Below, piece by piece: positions 38,553 to 47,778 of a DNA stretch of 64,000 nt (positions within the stretch are counted from its first letter, which is position 1; each line of letters starts with the position of its first letter). Both the position numbers and the translations under genes were made by a program. Origin of the DNA: Flavobacterium sp. 1355 (lineage in GTDB: Bacteria > Bacteroidota > Bacteroidia > Flavobacteriales > Flavobacteriaceae); the NCBI RefSeq assembly GCF_017833415.1, contig NZ_JAFICC010000017.1, positions 51,174 through 115,173 of the forward strand, written 5' to 3'. The notes under the pieces were generated by a model. That model saw nothing but the letters and a program-made list of their open reading frames with translations. It was not told the DNA's origin and did not search any database.

Positions 38553-41500
38553 ATGAAAAATATAACAATAAAAGCAGCATTTTTTACCCTTCTGAGCTTA
38601 TTAATATTGGCCAGCTGTTCGACTAAAGAATCAGACGAAAAGATTTTTGCGACTTTAGATCGTGCCGATACCGGAATTGATTTCAGCAATAATCTGAAAG
38701 AAAATGATTCACTCAATTACTTCACCTACAATTATATTTATTTAGGCGGAGGAGTAGCTACAGGAGATATTAATAACGATGGTCTGGTAGATATTTTCTT
38801 TACCGGAAATCAGGTTTCGAATAAATTATACCTGAATAAAGGAAAACTAAAATTCGAAGATATTACCAAAAAAGCAGGCGTGGGCGGTGATTCACGCTGG
38901 TACACCGGAGTGGCAATGGCCGATGTCAATGGCGACGGTTTTCTGGATATTTATTGTAGTGTTGGAGGGAAATTCGGCCCTAAAAACAACGAATTGTACA
39001 TCAATAACGGCAACGGAACTTTTACAGAAAAAGCCAAAGAATACGGTATTGATGATGTTGGAAACAGTGTTCAGGGAACTTTTTTTGATTATGATAAAGA
39101 TGGCGATTTAGACTTATTTGTAGCCAATTATCCGCCAACAAGATTCAATTCGGCCACGGAAGATTATGTGCAAATGATGCGCCATGTTCAGGACAATGAA
39201 TCAGGACATCTATATCGAAACGACGGCAATCATTTTGCCAATGTTACTCTGGAAGCAGGCGTAAAAAACTACGGATTATCCTTAAGTGCCACAGTTGGCG
39301 ACTTAAACAACGACAGCTGGCCGGATATTTATGTTTCGAATGACTTCAACTCACCAGATTTCATGTACATCAACAATCAGGATGGTACTTTTAAGGAAGT
39401 GGTAAAAGAGGCCATGGCGCATAATTCTTTTTACGGAATGGGTGTAGATATTTCTGATTTTAACAACGACGGAAATCTCGATATTTTTCAGGTAGATATG
39501 GACGCCAAAGACAATCGTCGTAAAAAAGCAAATATGTCCAGTATGAATCCGAAACTTTTTTGGGATGTAGTCGATGCCGGTTTCAACTACCAATACATGC
39601 ACAATTGCATGCAGCTGAACACGGGAGTAAATGAAAACGGAATTCCGCATTTTGGGAATGTATCTCGTATTACCGGAACTTCGTCTACAGACTGGAGCTG
39701 GGGACCTCTATTTGCCGATTTTGACAATGATGGAAACAAGGATTTGTTTGTAACCAACGGAACAAGAAGAGAAATTAACAACAATGATTTCTTTCATAGT
39801 TTGGAAGCGCTCAATTTACAACCCAAAGATTTACTGAAAAAATCACAGGAAATTCCTTCTGAGAAAATTGACAATTTTATGTTTCAAAACAAAGGAAATC
39901 TACATTTTGAAGAAGCCAATAAAAAATGGGGAATTGAATTTAAAGGATTTTCAAATGGTGTGGCTTACGCCGATTTAGACAACGACGGCGATTTAGATTT
40001 GGTCGTAAATAATATCGATGATTATGCCTCTGTTTTTGAAAATTCAAGTTCAAAAATCAATAATTACATCAAAGTAAATTTTAAAGGAAATACCAAAAAC
40101 ACCTTTGGTTTAGGAAATCGTGTTTATATCAAAAACAAAAAAGGAACCCAGATGCAGGAGCTTACTTTAACCAGAGGTTTTCAGTCATCAGTAGCACCTG
40201 AATTACATTTTGGTGTAGGTAAAGACAAAACGATTGATGAGGTAAAAGTAGTCTGGACCAATGGCAAGGTGCAAAAATTCTCTAACGTAAAAGTGAATCA
40301 AACACTAAGCTTTAAAGAACAGGATGCCACAGAAGAAGCAATTGCAAAAACAACTCCTAAAAACCATTTATTTGCAACTGAAACCACAGTTTTCCCAGTC
40401 TTTAAACACGAAGAAAATCCATACGACGATTTTAAAGATCAGGTTTTATTGCCTCATAAAATGTCGACTTTTGGTCCTGCTATTGCAGTTGGAGATTTGA
40501 ACAAAGATGGTTTAGAAGATTATTTTATTGGAGGTTCTGCAACCTATTCCGGAAAAATATTTATGCAGACTCCAAATGGTTTTGCAGAAAAGAAAATTCA
40601 GGCATTAGAAAATGATAAAGCCAGCGAAGATACAGGAGCCTTAATTTTTGATGCAGATAATGACGGTGATAATGACTTGTATGTAGTAAGCGGTGGCTAC
40701 GAATTTTTGGTTAACGACCCAAAATTGCAAGACAGATTATACCTAAACAACGGAAAAGGTGATTTTACCAAAGCTCCAAAAGGAGTTCTGCCAACAATGC
40801 TGGCAAGTAGTTCTAAAGTTTATCCTATTGATTACGATAAGGATGGGAAAAAAGATCTTTTAGTTTTAGGAAGACAGGTTCCGGGACAATATCCGTCGCC
40901 GGCAACCACTTATTTACTGCATAATATAAGTTCGCCTACACAGCCAAAATTTGAAGTTTCTAAAAAATCACCTAAAGAGTTTACCAATTTAGGAATGGCA
41001 ACAAGTGCTGTAATTACCGATTTTAATAATGACAAATTAGCCGATATTATTGTCGTAGGTGAATGGATGCCGATTCGTATTTTCCAGAATACAACAGCGG
41101 GTTTCAAAGAAGTGACTAAAAATATGGGACTCAATGACGATACAACCGGTTGGTGGTGGAGCATTCAGCAAGGCGATTTTGACCATGATGGCGATATGGA
41201 TTATATCGCAGGAAATAACGGACTGAACTACAAATACAAAGCAACTCCAAACGAAACTTTCGATATTTATGTAAAAGATTTCGACAATAATAAACACAAA
41301 GATATCGTGCTGAGTTACTACAATGATGGCAAGCAATATCCCGTTCGCGGTCGTGGCTGTTCGTCTCAGCAAATTCCAAATATCAAGAAAAAATTCAAAG
41401 ATTACGAAAGTTTTTCAGAAGCCACTTTGGTTGATGTTTACACCGAAAAGTCACTTAAAGAAGCCTTGCATTATAAAGTAAAATCATTCGCCAGTATTTA

Positions 41501-41849
41501 TTTAGAAAATAAAAATGGCAAGTTCATCATTCACGAACTGCCTGTCGAAGCACAGCTTACCTGCATCAATCAAATAATGGTAGAGGATTATGACAAAGAC
41601 GGTAAACTCGATGCTCTGATTACCGGTAACATGTACAACTCTGAAGTGGAAACGCCAAGAAACGATGCGGGTCACGGATTGTTTTTAAAGGGAAATGGTA
41701 AAGGAAAATTCAAATCGATTGCAGCAACCAACAGCGGATTTTTTACTCCGGGCGATGTTAAAAACATGGAGAAGATTAGCGTAAAAGGCAAAAATTATCT
41801 TTTGGTGACTAAAAACAACTCGTTTTTGCAAAGTGTTAGAATCAATTAA
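38553..41849 (+). CDS. large VCBS/FG-GAP repeat lipoprotein with ASPIC/UnbV domain
   Basis: Predicted 1098-residue lipoprotein; lipobox LILASC, Cys about residue 22. First propeller (about 60-480) with repeated D-x-[DN]-x-D-G loops such as DINNDGLVDI, DVNGDGFLDI, DYDKDGDLDL, DFDNDGNKDL and DLDNDGDLDL. An ASPIC/UnbV domain sits in the middle (about 505-590, GLGNRVYIKNKKGTQMQEL). A second propeller (about 610-1080) follows with DLNKDGLEDY, DADNDGDNDL, DYDKDGKKDL, DFDHDGDMDY and DYDKDGKLDA. It starts 24 bases after the preceding VCBS gene, and the two proteins share domain types but differ in architecture (one propeller versus two), so they are paralogous partners rather than recent duplicates. 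No catalytic motif was found. Confidence 0.88.
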   Translation: MKNITIKAAFFTLLSLLILASCSTKESDEKIFATLDRADTGIDFSNNLKENDSLNYFTYNYIYLGGGVATGDINNDGLVDIFFTGNQVSNKLYLNKGKLKFEDITKKAGVGGDSRWYTGVAMADVNGDGFLDIYCSVGGKFGPKNNELYINNGNGTFTEKAKEYGIDDVGNSVQGTFFDYDKDGDLDLFVANYPPTRFNSATEDYVQMMRHVQDNESGHLYRNDGNHFANVTLEAGVKNYGLSLSATVGDLNNDSWPDIYVSNDFNSPDFMYINNQDGTFKEVVKEAMAHNSFYGMGVDISDFNNDGNLDIFQVDMDAKDNRRKKANMSSMNPKLFWDVVDAGFNYQYMHNCMQLNTGVNENGIPHFGNVSRITGTSSTDWSWGPLFADFDNDGNKDLFVTNGTRREINNNDFFHSLEALNLQPKDLLKKSQEIPSEKIDNFMFQNKGNLHFEEANKKWGIEFKGFSNGVAYADLDNDGDLDLVVNNIDDYASVFENSSSKINNYIKVNFKGNTKNTFGLGNRVYIKNKKGTQMQELTLTRGFQSSVAPELHFGVGKDKTIDEVKVVWTNGKVQKFSNVKVNQTLSFKEQDATEEAIAKTTPKNHLFATETTVFPVFKHEENPYDDFKDQVLLPHKMSTFGPAIAVGDLNKDGLEDYFIGGSATYSGKIFMQTPNGFAEKKIQALENDKASEDTGALIFDADNDGDNDLYVVSGGYEFLVNDPKLQDRLYLNNGKGDFTKAPKGVLPTMLASSSKVYPIDYDKDGKKDLLVLGRQVPGQYPSPATTYLLHNISSPTQPKFEVSKKSPKEFTNLGMATSAVITDFNNDKLADIIVVGEWMPIRIFQNTTAGFKEVTKNMGLNDDTTGWWWSIQQGDFDHDGDMDYIAGNNGLNYKYKATPNETFDIYVKDFDNNKHKDIVLSYYNDGKQYPVRGRGCSSQQIPNIKKKFKDYESFSEATLVDVYTEKSLKEALHYKVKSFASIYLENKNGKFIIHELPVEAQLTCINQIMVEDYDKDGKLDALITGNMYNSEVETPRNDAGHGLFLKGNGKGKFKSIAATNSGFFTPGDVKNMEKISVKGKNYLLVTKNNSFLQSVRIN

Positions 41850-41882
41850 TTAAAGTTGCTAGTTTGCAAAGACGCAAAGATT

Positions 41883-41984
41883 TTGTCATTTCGACGAAGG
41901 AGAATTCACACCCGGGAATCGGCAAAGATTGGAGACAAACTTTGTGAAATTTATAGTGAGATTTCTTCTCCGTCGAACTGACAA
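41883..41984. repeat. 102-bp imperfect inverted repeat (REP/MITE-like intergenic element)
   Basis: Arms TTGTCATTTCGACGAAGGAG (from 41883) and its imperfect complement ending at 41984 pair over about 28 bases. It is flanked outside by a further partially complementary 'GCAAAGACGCAAAGAT' / 'AAACTTTGCATCT' pair. It sits between the second VCBS gene and the outer-membrane barrel gene. Elements of this wording are, from memory, common in flavobacterial genomes. Confidence 0.65.
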
Positions 41985-42054
41985 TATTGTGTTTAAACTT
42001 TGCATCTGGTAACTTGATTAATTAAATGGCTGAACAATTATTAAACAAAAAATC

Positions 42055-43248
42055 ATGAAAAAAATATCATCATATACTGTATTTATAGCATTCATTTTTA
42101 TAGCATTTCATACACAAAAAATTGCTGCTCAGGGTTGTGTGGCTGTTCGTCAAATGGGAGGGCTTTATATGAATTCTGCCAGTTCTTATAATTTAGGCAA
42201 AGGCGAATTTCAGGTCGGAACAAATTACCGTTATTTTCATTCCTGGAGGCATTTTGTTGGGAAAGAAGAACAACGAGAACGCCAGACCACAGGTGGCGGG
42301 CATGACGAAAACGGAGTTGAAAGAGGGAACGCCGTAAATATTTATTCGCATGCAGTAGATTTTAATTTTTCTTACGGAATAACCGACAGAATCCAGATCA
42401 ATGCTACTTTGCCTTATGTTCACAACGAACGTTCTCAGGTATTAAGACAGGCAACACCCGTAAAAGATACCCTTAGATACAGCGTGTATGCACAAGGCTT
42501 TGCAGATGCCAGAGTAAGTGTAAATTATTGGTTTTTTGACCCAAAAACGGCTCATAAAGGCAACTTAATGCTGGGATTGGGAGTAAAACTAAATACAGGA
42601 AGCCATACTAAAATGGACGACGCGCCACAAACGGACGGAACAACAAAAAGCGTAATGATGGACCAGGCCATTCAGCCGGGTGATGGCGGAATTGGAATCG
42701 CAGCAGAACTACAAGTATTCAGACAAATAACCGGCCGCCTTTACGGATTTGCAAACGGGTATTATTTATTCAACCCAAAAGAATCAAACGGCAGCTTTAA
42801 ATCACCACCAAAAGAAGGTTTGGAAGGTTATGAAATTTATGCCTGCCCGGATCAGTATTTTGCAAGAGCAGGTTTGTCTGCAGCCGTAGATAAAAAAGAA
42901 AATTTTAGTGTTTCCCTTGCCGGAAGAATCGAAGGAATTCCGGCTTACGATGCTTTTGGAGGGCAGGTAGCTTATCGTCGTCCCGGATATGTTATAGCGA
43001 TAGAATATGGCTTTGCCTATCATATCGGAAAACATAACTTTAGTTTGTTTATTCCTTACAATATCGTAAAAAACCGTATCCAGAGTGCTGCCGATATTGC
43101 CAGTCAGAATCTGCAAAACTCTGTTATTACTGATCCGTCCAAATATGTACACGTACAGGGAGATGCTGCTTTCGCCGATTACTCTGTCAATGTAGGCTAT
43201 TCGTACCGATTTAGTTTAGGCAAAAAAATGAAAGTAACAATGCATTGA
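42055..43248 (+). CDS. predicted outer-membrane beta-barrel protein, unidentified
   Basis: 397 residues with a signal peptide ending near residue 26 (KIAAQGC). The rest alternates aromatic and polar residues in short strands (FQVGTNYRYFHSW, HAVDFNFSYGITDRIQINATLPYV, ADYSVNVGYSYRFSL), as in transporter-like barrels of the phenol-degradation MetA type. A conserved-looking GCVAVRQMGG stretch follows the signal peptide directly, with a single cysteine at the start of the mature protein; the surrounding residues do not form a standard lipobox. It follows the VCBS gene on the same strand but is separated from it by the inverted-repeat element. Barrel nature is well supported; the transported or bound molecule is unknown. 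Confidence 0.65.
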   Translation: MKKISSYTVFIAFIFIAFHTQKIAAQGCVAVRQMGGLYMNSASSYNLGKGEFQVGTNYRYFHSWRHFVGKEEQRERQTTGGGHDENGVERGNAVNIYSHAVDFNFSYGITDRIQINATLPYVHNERSQVLRQATPVKDTLRYSVYAQGFADARVSVNYWFFDPKTAHKGNLMLGLGVKLNTGSHTKMDDAPQTDGTTKSVMMDQAIQPGDGGIGIAAELQVFRQITGRLYGFANGYYLFNPKESNGSFKSPPKEGLEGYEIYACPDQYFARAGLSAAVDKKENFSVSLAGRIEGIPAYDAFGGQVAYRRPGYVIAIEYGFAYHIGKHNFSLFIPYNIVKNRIQSAADIASQNLQNSVITDPSKYVHVQGDAAFADYSVNVGYSYRFSLGKKMKVTMH

Positions 43249-43255
43249 ATTTCAC

Positions 43256-43312
43256 ACGAATTTCACACACTAAGTTAACCTATTCAAATTTGTGAAAATT
43301 AGTGAAATTCGT
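43256..43312. repeat. inverted repeat downstream of the barrel gene
   Basis: ACGAATTTCAC (43256-43266) is complementary to GTGAAATTCGT (43302-43312), with further partial matches inside. It starts just after the barrel stop codon and may act as a terminator-like structure; no T tract follows. Confidence 0.5.
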
Positions 43313-43442
43313 ATTCAAAATTGATTTATACTATTTGTGTCCACACGATGGAGTTTGAAATAGTTTTTTATTGAAGTTTAAAAATTCATGTTTTTCATTC
43401 AGATTTGCTTCATTTATGATATAAAATGCTCGATTTATAGGA

Positions 43443-43471
43443 TTCTAATATTTCGTATTCGGCTATTTTTG
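43443..43471 (+). promoter_or_regulatory. candidate promoter for the second GH3 gene
   Basis: TATTTTTG at 43464-43471 matches TAnnTTTG exactly. The -33 position 18 bases upstream is TTC instead of TTG. It lies 88 bases before the GH3 ATG. The rest of 43313-43558 contains nothing else I can name. Confidence 0.3.
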
Positions 43472-43558
43472 GGAGCTTGTTAATAGGTTTGATTTTCCAT
43501 TTAGCATTCAAAATCTAATTATTTAATTGAACCCAAAAAGGTTTATAAAACATATAAA

Positions 43559-45724
43559 ATGAGATTACGATTTATAGCAGCGGCTTTGTTTTCCGTATTT
43601 TTTCAAAGTTCTTTTTCACAGACAAATGCTTCGACAGAAAAAAGAATTCAACAGTTAATTAAGAAAATGACTTTAAAGGAAAAAGTCGGTATGCTGCATG
43701 GCAATTCTAAGTTTTACACCGAAGAAGTAAAACATCTCGGAATTCCGGAATGGGCGTTGTCTGACGGTCCACACGGAGTAAGGGCAGAAATGAACCGCCA
43801 CAATTGGCAATATGCCGGACTAACGGATGATGCTTCGACCTGTTTTCCTCCGGGAACGGCGATGGCTGCAAGCTGGAATCTTGAATTGGCCAAACAGCGC
43901 GGTATCGTTTTGGGCGAAGAAGCACGCTATCGTAAAAAAGACGTTTTGCTGGGGCCGGGAATCAACATTATTCGTTCGCCGCTTTGCGGGCGAAATTTTG
44001 AGTATCTGAGTGAAGATCCGTTTCTTATCTCACAGCTTTCCATCCATTATATCAAGGCTTTGCAAACACAGGATGTTGCGGCTTGTGTAAAACATTTTGT
44101 GGCCAATAATCAGGAACAAAATCGTTTTGTGGTTGATGTTACGATGAGCGAACGCGCCATGCGCGAAATTTATTTGCCGGGCTTCATAGCTTCTGTGGTA
44201 GATGCCGGAGTATTGGGTGTTATGGGGGCTTACAATAAATTCAGAGGCTCGTATTGTACTGAAAATGAATATTTGGGACGAACGCTTTTGCGCGAAGAAT
44301 TTAAATTCAAAGGCGTTTACATGTCAGATTGGGATGCAGTTCACAGTACCGAAAAAGCCGCTTTGGCTGGTTTAGACCTGGAAATGGGAACCGAAAAAGA
44401 AAATTATAACGACTGGTATTTTGCAGATCCTTTAATTAAAGCCGTAAAAGAAGGTCGTGTAAAAGAAAGTGTGGTAGATGAAAAAGTAGGCAACATTCTG
44501 AGAGTCATGATTAAAACGAAAGTTTTAGATCCAAAAACAAGAATCACAGGTTCCATAAATACAAAAGAACACCAACAAGCCGCGTATCGTTCTGCTGTAG
44601 AAGCGGTGGTTTTATTGAAAAACGAAAAACAAATTTTGCCGTTGAATATGAGCACCTTAAAATCTGTAGCGATTATTGGGGATAATGCAACCCGAACGCA
44701 TTGCGGCGGCGGATTTAGCTCAGAAATCAAAGCTGCGTATGAGATAACACCGCTTCAGGCGTTGACCACAAAATACGGAAAATCAATGCAGATTAATTTT
44801 GCGCAAGGCTATGAGAAACAATCTCATGTGGTGGAAAGAAGCAGCGACGGACAATTAAATACCGATAAAATAGATTGGAAATTAATCGAGGAAGCAGTAG
44901 CTCAGGCCAAAAAATCAGATGTGGCGATTGTTTTTGCAGGCTTAAATCACGATTTCGATTCAGAATCATTTGACAGATTGCACATGCGTTTGCCTTACGG
45001 ACAAGAAACCCTGATTCAGGAAGTGGCCAAAGCAAATCCGAAAACTATTGTGGTAATTATTGCAGGTTCTCCGCTTGAACTGGCGGGTATCGAATCGCGT
45101 GTGCCTGCTGTAGTTTGGGGCTGGTACGGCGGAATGGAAGCCGGAAATGCCGTGGTTGATGTTTTAAGCGGCAAAGAATTTCCGTCAGGAAAACTGCCTT
45201 TTACGATGCCGGTTACTTTAAGCCAATCTCCGGCACATGCGTTGGGGGCGTATCCGGGTCACGATTTGAAAGTCAATTATGAAGAAGACATTTTGGTAGG
45301 ATACCGTTGGTTTGATACCAAAGAAATTGCGCCTCAGCATCCTTTTGGTTACGGGTTGTCTTATACTTCTTTTGAAATTTCTAATGTTGCCGCAGACAAA
45401 AAAGTCTATGGTGTAAATGATGAAATCACAGTAAAACTGAACATTAAAAACACAGGAAAAACAGATGGTGCAGAAGTAGTGCAATTATATGCAGGTCAGA
45501 CAAAAGCATCTGTTTTAAGACCTAAAAAAGAATTAAAAGCATTTGATAAAATATTCCTGAAACCGGGAGAACAAAAAACAGTCGATTTAAAAGTGAAAGT
45601 AAAAGATTTGGCTTTTTATGATGAGAAAACTTCTGACTGGAAAATTGAGCCGGGTGAATTTGTGTTTTATACTGCAACATCAGCCGAGAATATTGTGAAT
45701 ACGATTAAAGTTACAGTGCAATAA
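43559..45724 (+). CDS. GH3 beta-glucosidase/beta-xylosidase
   Basis: Exported 721-residue exo-glycosidase. The signal peptide ends near residue 21 (SSFSQ). GH3 N-domain with LSDGPHGVRAEM, LLGPGINIIRSPLCGRNFEY, CVKHFVANNQE and nucleophile D257 in YMSDWDAV. GH3 C-domain from about residue 345 (AVVLLKNEKQILPLN) and a C-terminal Fn3-like domain (about 640-715). It lacks the PA14 insert of the GH3 at 20005. The motif set SDGPHGVR / GRNFEYLSEDP is usual for beta-glucosidase-type GH3 enzymes, but xylosidase activity is also possible. It stands alone between the barrel gene and the convergent symporter gene, separated by repeats on both sides. Confidence 0.92.
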   Translation: MRLRFIAAALFSVFFQSSFSQTNASTEKRIQQLIKKMTLKEKVGMLHGNSKFYTEEVKHLGIPEWALSDGPHGVRAEMNRHNWQYAGLTDDASTCFPPGTAMAASWNLELAKQRGIVLGEEARYRKKDVLLGPGINIIRSPLCGRNFEYLSEDPFLISQLSIHYIKALQTQDVAACVKHFVANNQEQNRFVVDVTMSERAMREIYLPGFIASVVDAGVLGVMGAYNKFRGSYCTENEYLGRTLLREEFKFKGVYMSDWDAVHSTEKAALAGLDLEMGTEKENYNDWYFADPLIKAVKEGRVKESVVDEKVGNILRVMIKTKVLDPKTRITGSINTKEHQQAAYRSAVEAVVLLKNEKQILPLNMSTLKSVAIIGDNATRTHCGGGFSSEIKAAYEITPLQALTTKYGKSMQINFAQGYEKQSHVVERSSDGQLNTDKIDWKLIEEAVAQAKKSDVAIVFAGLNHDFDSESFDRLHMRLPYGQETLIQEVAKANPKTIVVIIAGSPLELAGIESRVPAVVWGWYGGMEAGNAVVDVLSGKEFPSGKLPFTMPVTLSQSPAHALGAYPGHDLKVNYEEDILVGYRWFDTKEIAPQHPFGYGLSYTSFEISNVAADKKVYGVNDEITVKLNIKNTGKTDGAEVVQLYAGQTKASVLRPKKELKAFDKIFLKPGEQKTVDLKVKVKDLAFYDEKTSDWKIEPGEFVFYTATSAENIVNTIKVTVQ

Positions 45725-45757
45725 GATAGTTTTTTCCTGTTTTGGTAATATTTATAA

Positions 45758-46049
45758 CACAGAGATACGCAGAGTTTTTATAATCTCGCAAAGACGCAAA
45801 AGCGCAAAGTTTACCCGATAAATCTCACGCAAAAGCGCAAAGCGCAAAATTTTAGCCACAGATTAAAGAATTAAAAGGATTTTTTTTTCGCAGATTTATT
45901 TTTACTAATTATCTGCGCCTATCTGCCTAAATCTTTTTAAATCTGCGTGAAAAAAACTTTGCGCTTTTGCGTCTTTGCGAGATTAAGTATCTGCGAGATT
46001 AAATAAAAATTTTGTGTATCTCTGCGCAAAACCTTTGTGTATCTCTGTG
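45758..46049. repeat. about 290-bp complex inverted repeat between convergent genes (repeat family copy A)
   Basis: The outer words CACAGAGATAC (45758-45768) and GTATCTCTGTG (46039-46049) are complementary. Inner arms of 31 bases at 45781-45811 and 45955-45985 are perfect inverted copies built from GCAAAGACGCAAAAGCGC. The block fills the gap between the GH3 stop and the stop of the minus-strand symporter and could serve as a bidirectional termination region. Positions 45907-45964 match 61400-61457 with 3 differences in 58 bases. Confidence 0.8.
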
Positions 46050-46056
46050 GTATCAG

Positions 46057-47559
46057 CTAATTTCCTCGTCGTTCACGTAAATCTGCTTCAATCCCAATTT
46101 CCATATTTCTGTCAATTACATAAAAGCACAGGAGAATGGCACTTATAATGAAAATAAATCCTGGATAAATACTAACACACAATTTAATTCCCTCAACTGC
46201 TGTTGGTACCTGATTCACTTCTTCGGCTACATAACCGTATTTAGACAAAAATGCAGCGCCCAAAGCTCCGCCAATACTAATGCCTATTTTCAGTCCGACA
46301 AGCATGGCCGAGAAAACAGTTGCAGTCGCTCTTCGATTGTTTTTCCATTCGCCGTAATCAGCAACGTCAGCAATCATAGTCCACAATAACGGAATTGTAA
46401 CGCCGTAAATAAAGCCGTGAACTAATTGCGTCACAAAAACCATGGCGATCGCAGTCCTGCCATAAAAATTAAAAAACAACAGGCTTAATGCCGATAAAAA
46501 AATAAAAGTGATAAAGATGTTTCTTTTACCAAAGGCATCTGCAAGCGATTTCGAAAACAGAATTCCAAAAATCATAAACAGAATTCCACCCGCATTAAAA
46601 AGACTAAAGGCTGAGGTAGGAACGTCTTTTGGCCACTGAAAATCAACCAATCCCATAGTGATCAAAGTAGTATTAAGCTTGTCAATAAAGGACGTAAAAC
46701 CAATATCATTCAGAAAAGTAGTTTGTGCAACCGGATCGAGATAATATTTAAAATAAAAAACATACATACCGCCTTTTAAAGACAAAGTAATAAAAACCAA
46801 AATTGTAACCAACAGCATCACGAGCCAGGGACCATTTTTGCATAAATCCAGAAAATCCTGTTTGATGGACGATTCCTGATTTTTTGCAGGAATAATTCTT
46901 TCTTTGGTAGTAAAAAAAGTAATGAGCAAACAAATAACTCCCGTGATAGCAAATACAATCATGGTGTTTTTAAAACCCACTGCTTTATCGCCATTTCCTA
47001 AAATTAAAACCAAAGGCAATAAAAGCGACTGAATGATAAACTGAGCAATCATGACAGCGACAAAACGATAAGACGAAAGACTATTTCTTTCTTTCATATC
47101 GCCCGTTAAAACACCGCCTAAGGCCACATAAGGTAAATTGTTGGCAGAGTAAATAAGTACCAGAAAAAAGTACGTCAGCAAAGTATAAATGATCTTGCCG
47201 TTTTCGCTAAAGTCAGGCGTTAAAAAAGACAAAACAGCAGCAACCCCAAACGGTACTGCTGTCCATAATATCCAGGGCCTGAATTTTCCCCAGCGGGTTT
47301 GGGTGCGATCTGCAATAACCCCGATAACGATGTTAAAAAAAGCACCAGCAAAACCTCCAATAAAAATAATAATACTCGCCGTTCCTGCCGGAATCTTATA
47401 AACATCTGTGTAAAAAAAAGCCAAAAAGGTCAGCAACGTCTGAAAAGTCAGGTTGGCTGCAAAATCACCCAGACCGTAACCTATTTTTTCCAGCACAGAA
47501 AGCTTTTGCGATGTATTACTCATAAATTTATTGGTTTCTTTTTTTCCTGCTTCATTCAT
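46057..47559 (-). CDS. GPH-family (MelB-like) sugar:cation symporter
   Basis: Inner-membrane transporter with about 12 transmembrane helices (for example FAANLTFQTLLTFLAFFYTDVY and GTASIIIFIGGFAGAFFNIVIG). The family motif DRTQTRWGKFRPWILW after the second helix and the later WTMIADVADYGEWK segment identify the glycoside-pentoside-hexuronide:cation group. Substrates of this group include xylosides and other oligo- or monosaccharides, fitting uptake of the products released by the neighbours. An internal ATG at 47523 (MSNTSQKLSVLEKIGYGLGD) is at least as good a start as 47559. It is the only certain minus-strand gene within the carbohydrate cluster and is divergent from the DUF255 gene. Confidence 0.92.
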   Translation of the reverse strand: MNEAGKKETNKFMSNTSQKLSVLEKIGYGLGDFAANLTFQTLLTFLAFFYTDVYKIPAGTASIIIFIGGFAGAFFNIVIGVIADRTQTRWGKFRPWILWTAVPFGVAAVLSFLTPDFSENGKIIYTLLTYFFLVLIYSANNLPYVALGGVLTGDMKERNSLSSYRFVAVMIAQFIIQSLLLPLVLILGNGDKAVGFKNTMIVFAITGVICLLITFFTTKERIIPAKNQESSIKQDFLDLCKNGPWLVMLLVTILVFITLSLKGGMYVFYFKYYLDPVAQTTFLNDIGFTSFIDKLNTTLITMGLVDFQWPKDVPTSAFSLFNAGGILFMIFGILFSKSLADAFGKRNIFITFIFLSALSLLFFNFYGRTAIAMVFVTQLVHGFIYGVTIPLLWTMIADVADYGEWKNNRRATATVFSAMLVGLKIGISIGGALGAAFLSKYGYVAEEVNQVPTAVEGIKLCVSIYPGFIFIISAILLCFYVIDRNMEIGIEADLRERRGN

Positions 47560-47778
47560 TCTATAGGATTGAAAAATGAATGCAGATTAATAAAATGCGA
47601 ACTGTAAAAATAGCCTGAAAGCTCAAATTTGATTGTCAATTTTGAAGCTTTTAATAGCATATTTGAAGCATTATTTATTTACGGTAAATCTATTAAATAT
47701 AAATTGCTATTTTAGCTTTCTGATTGAAAAAAACACTGAAAATCAGCCTCATTCATTAATTTTTTTATTTTCATTTAT

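Noticed and set aside
45781..46049. CRISPR-like array suggested by repeated GCAAAGACGCAAA words
   Set aside because: Repeats are short, irregular and arranged as inverted arms, without constant spacers or cas genes.
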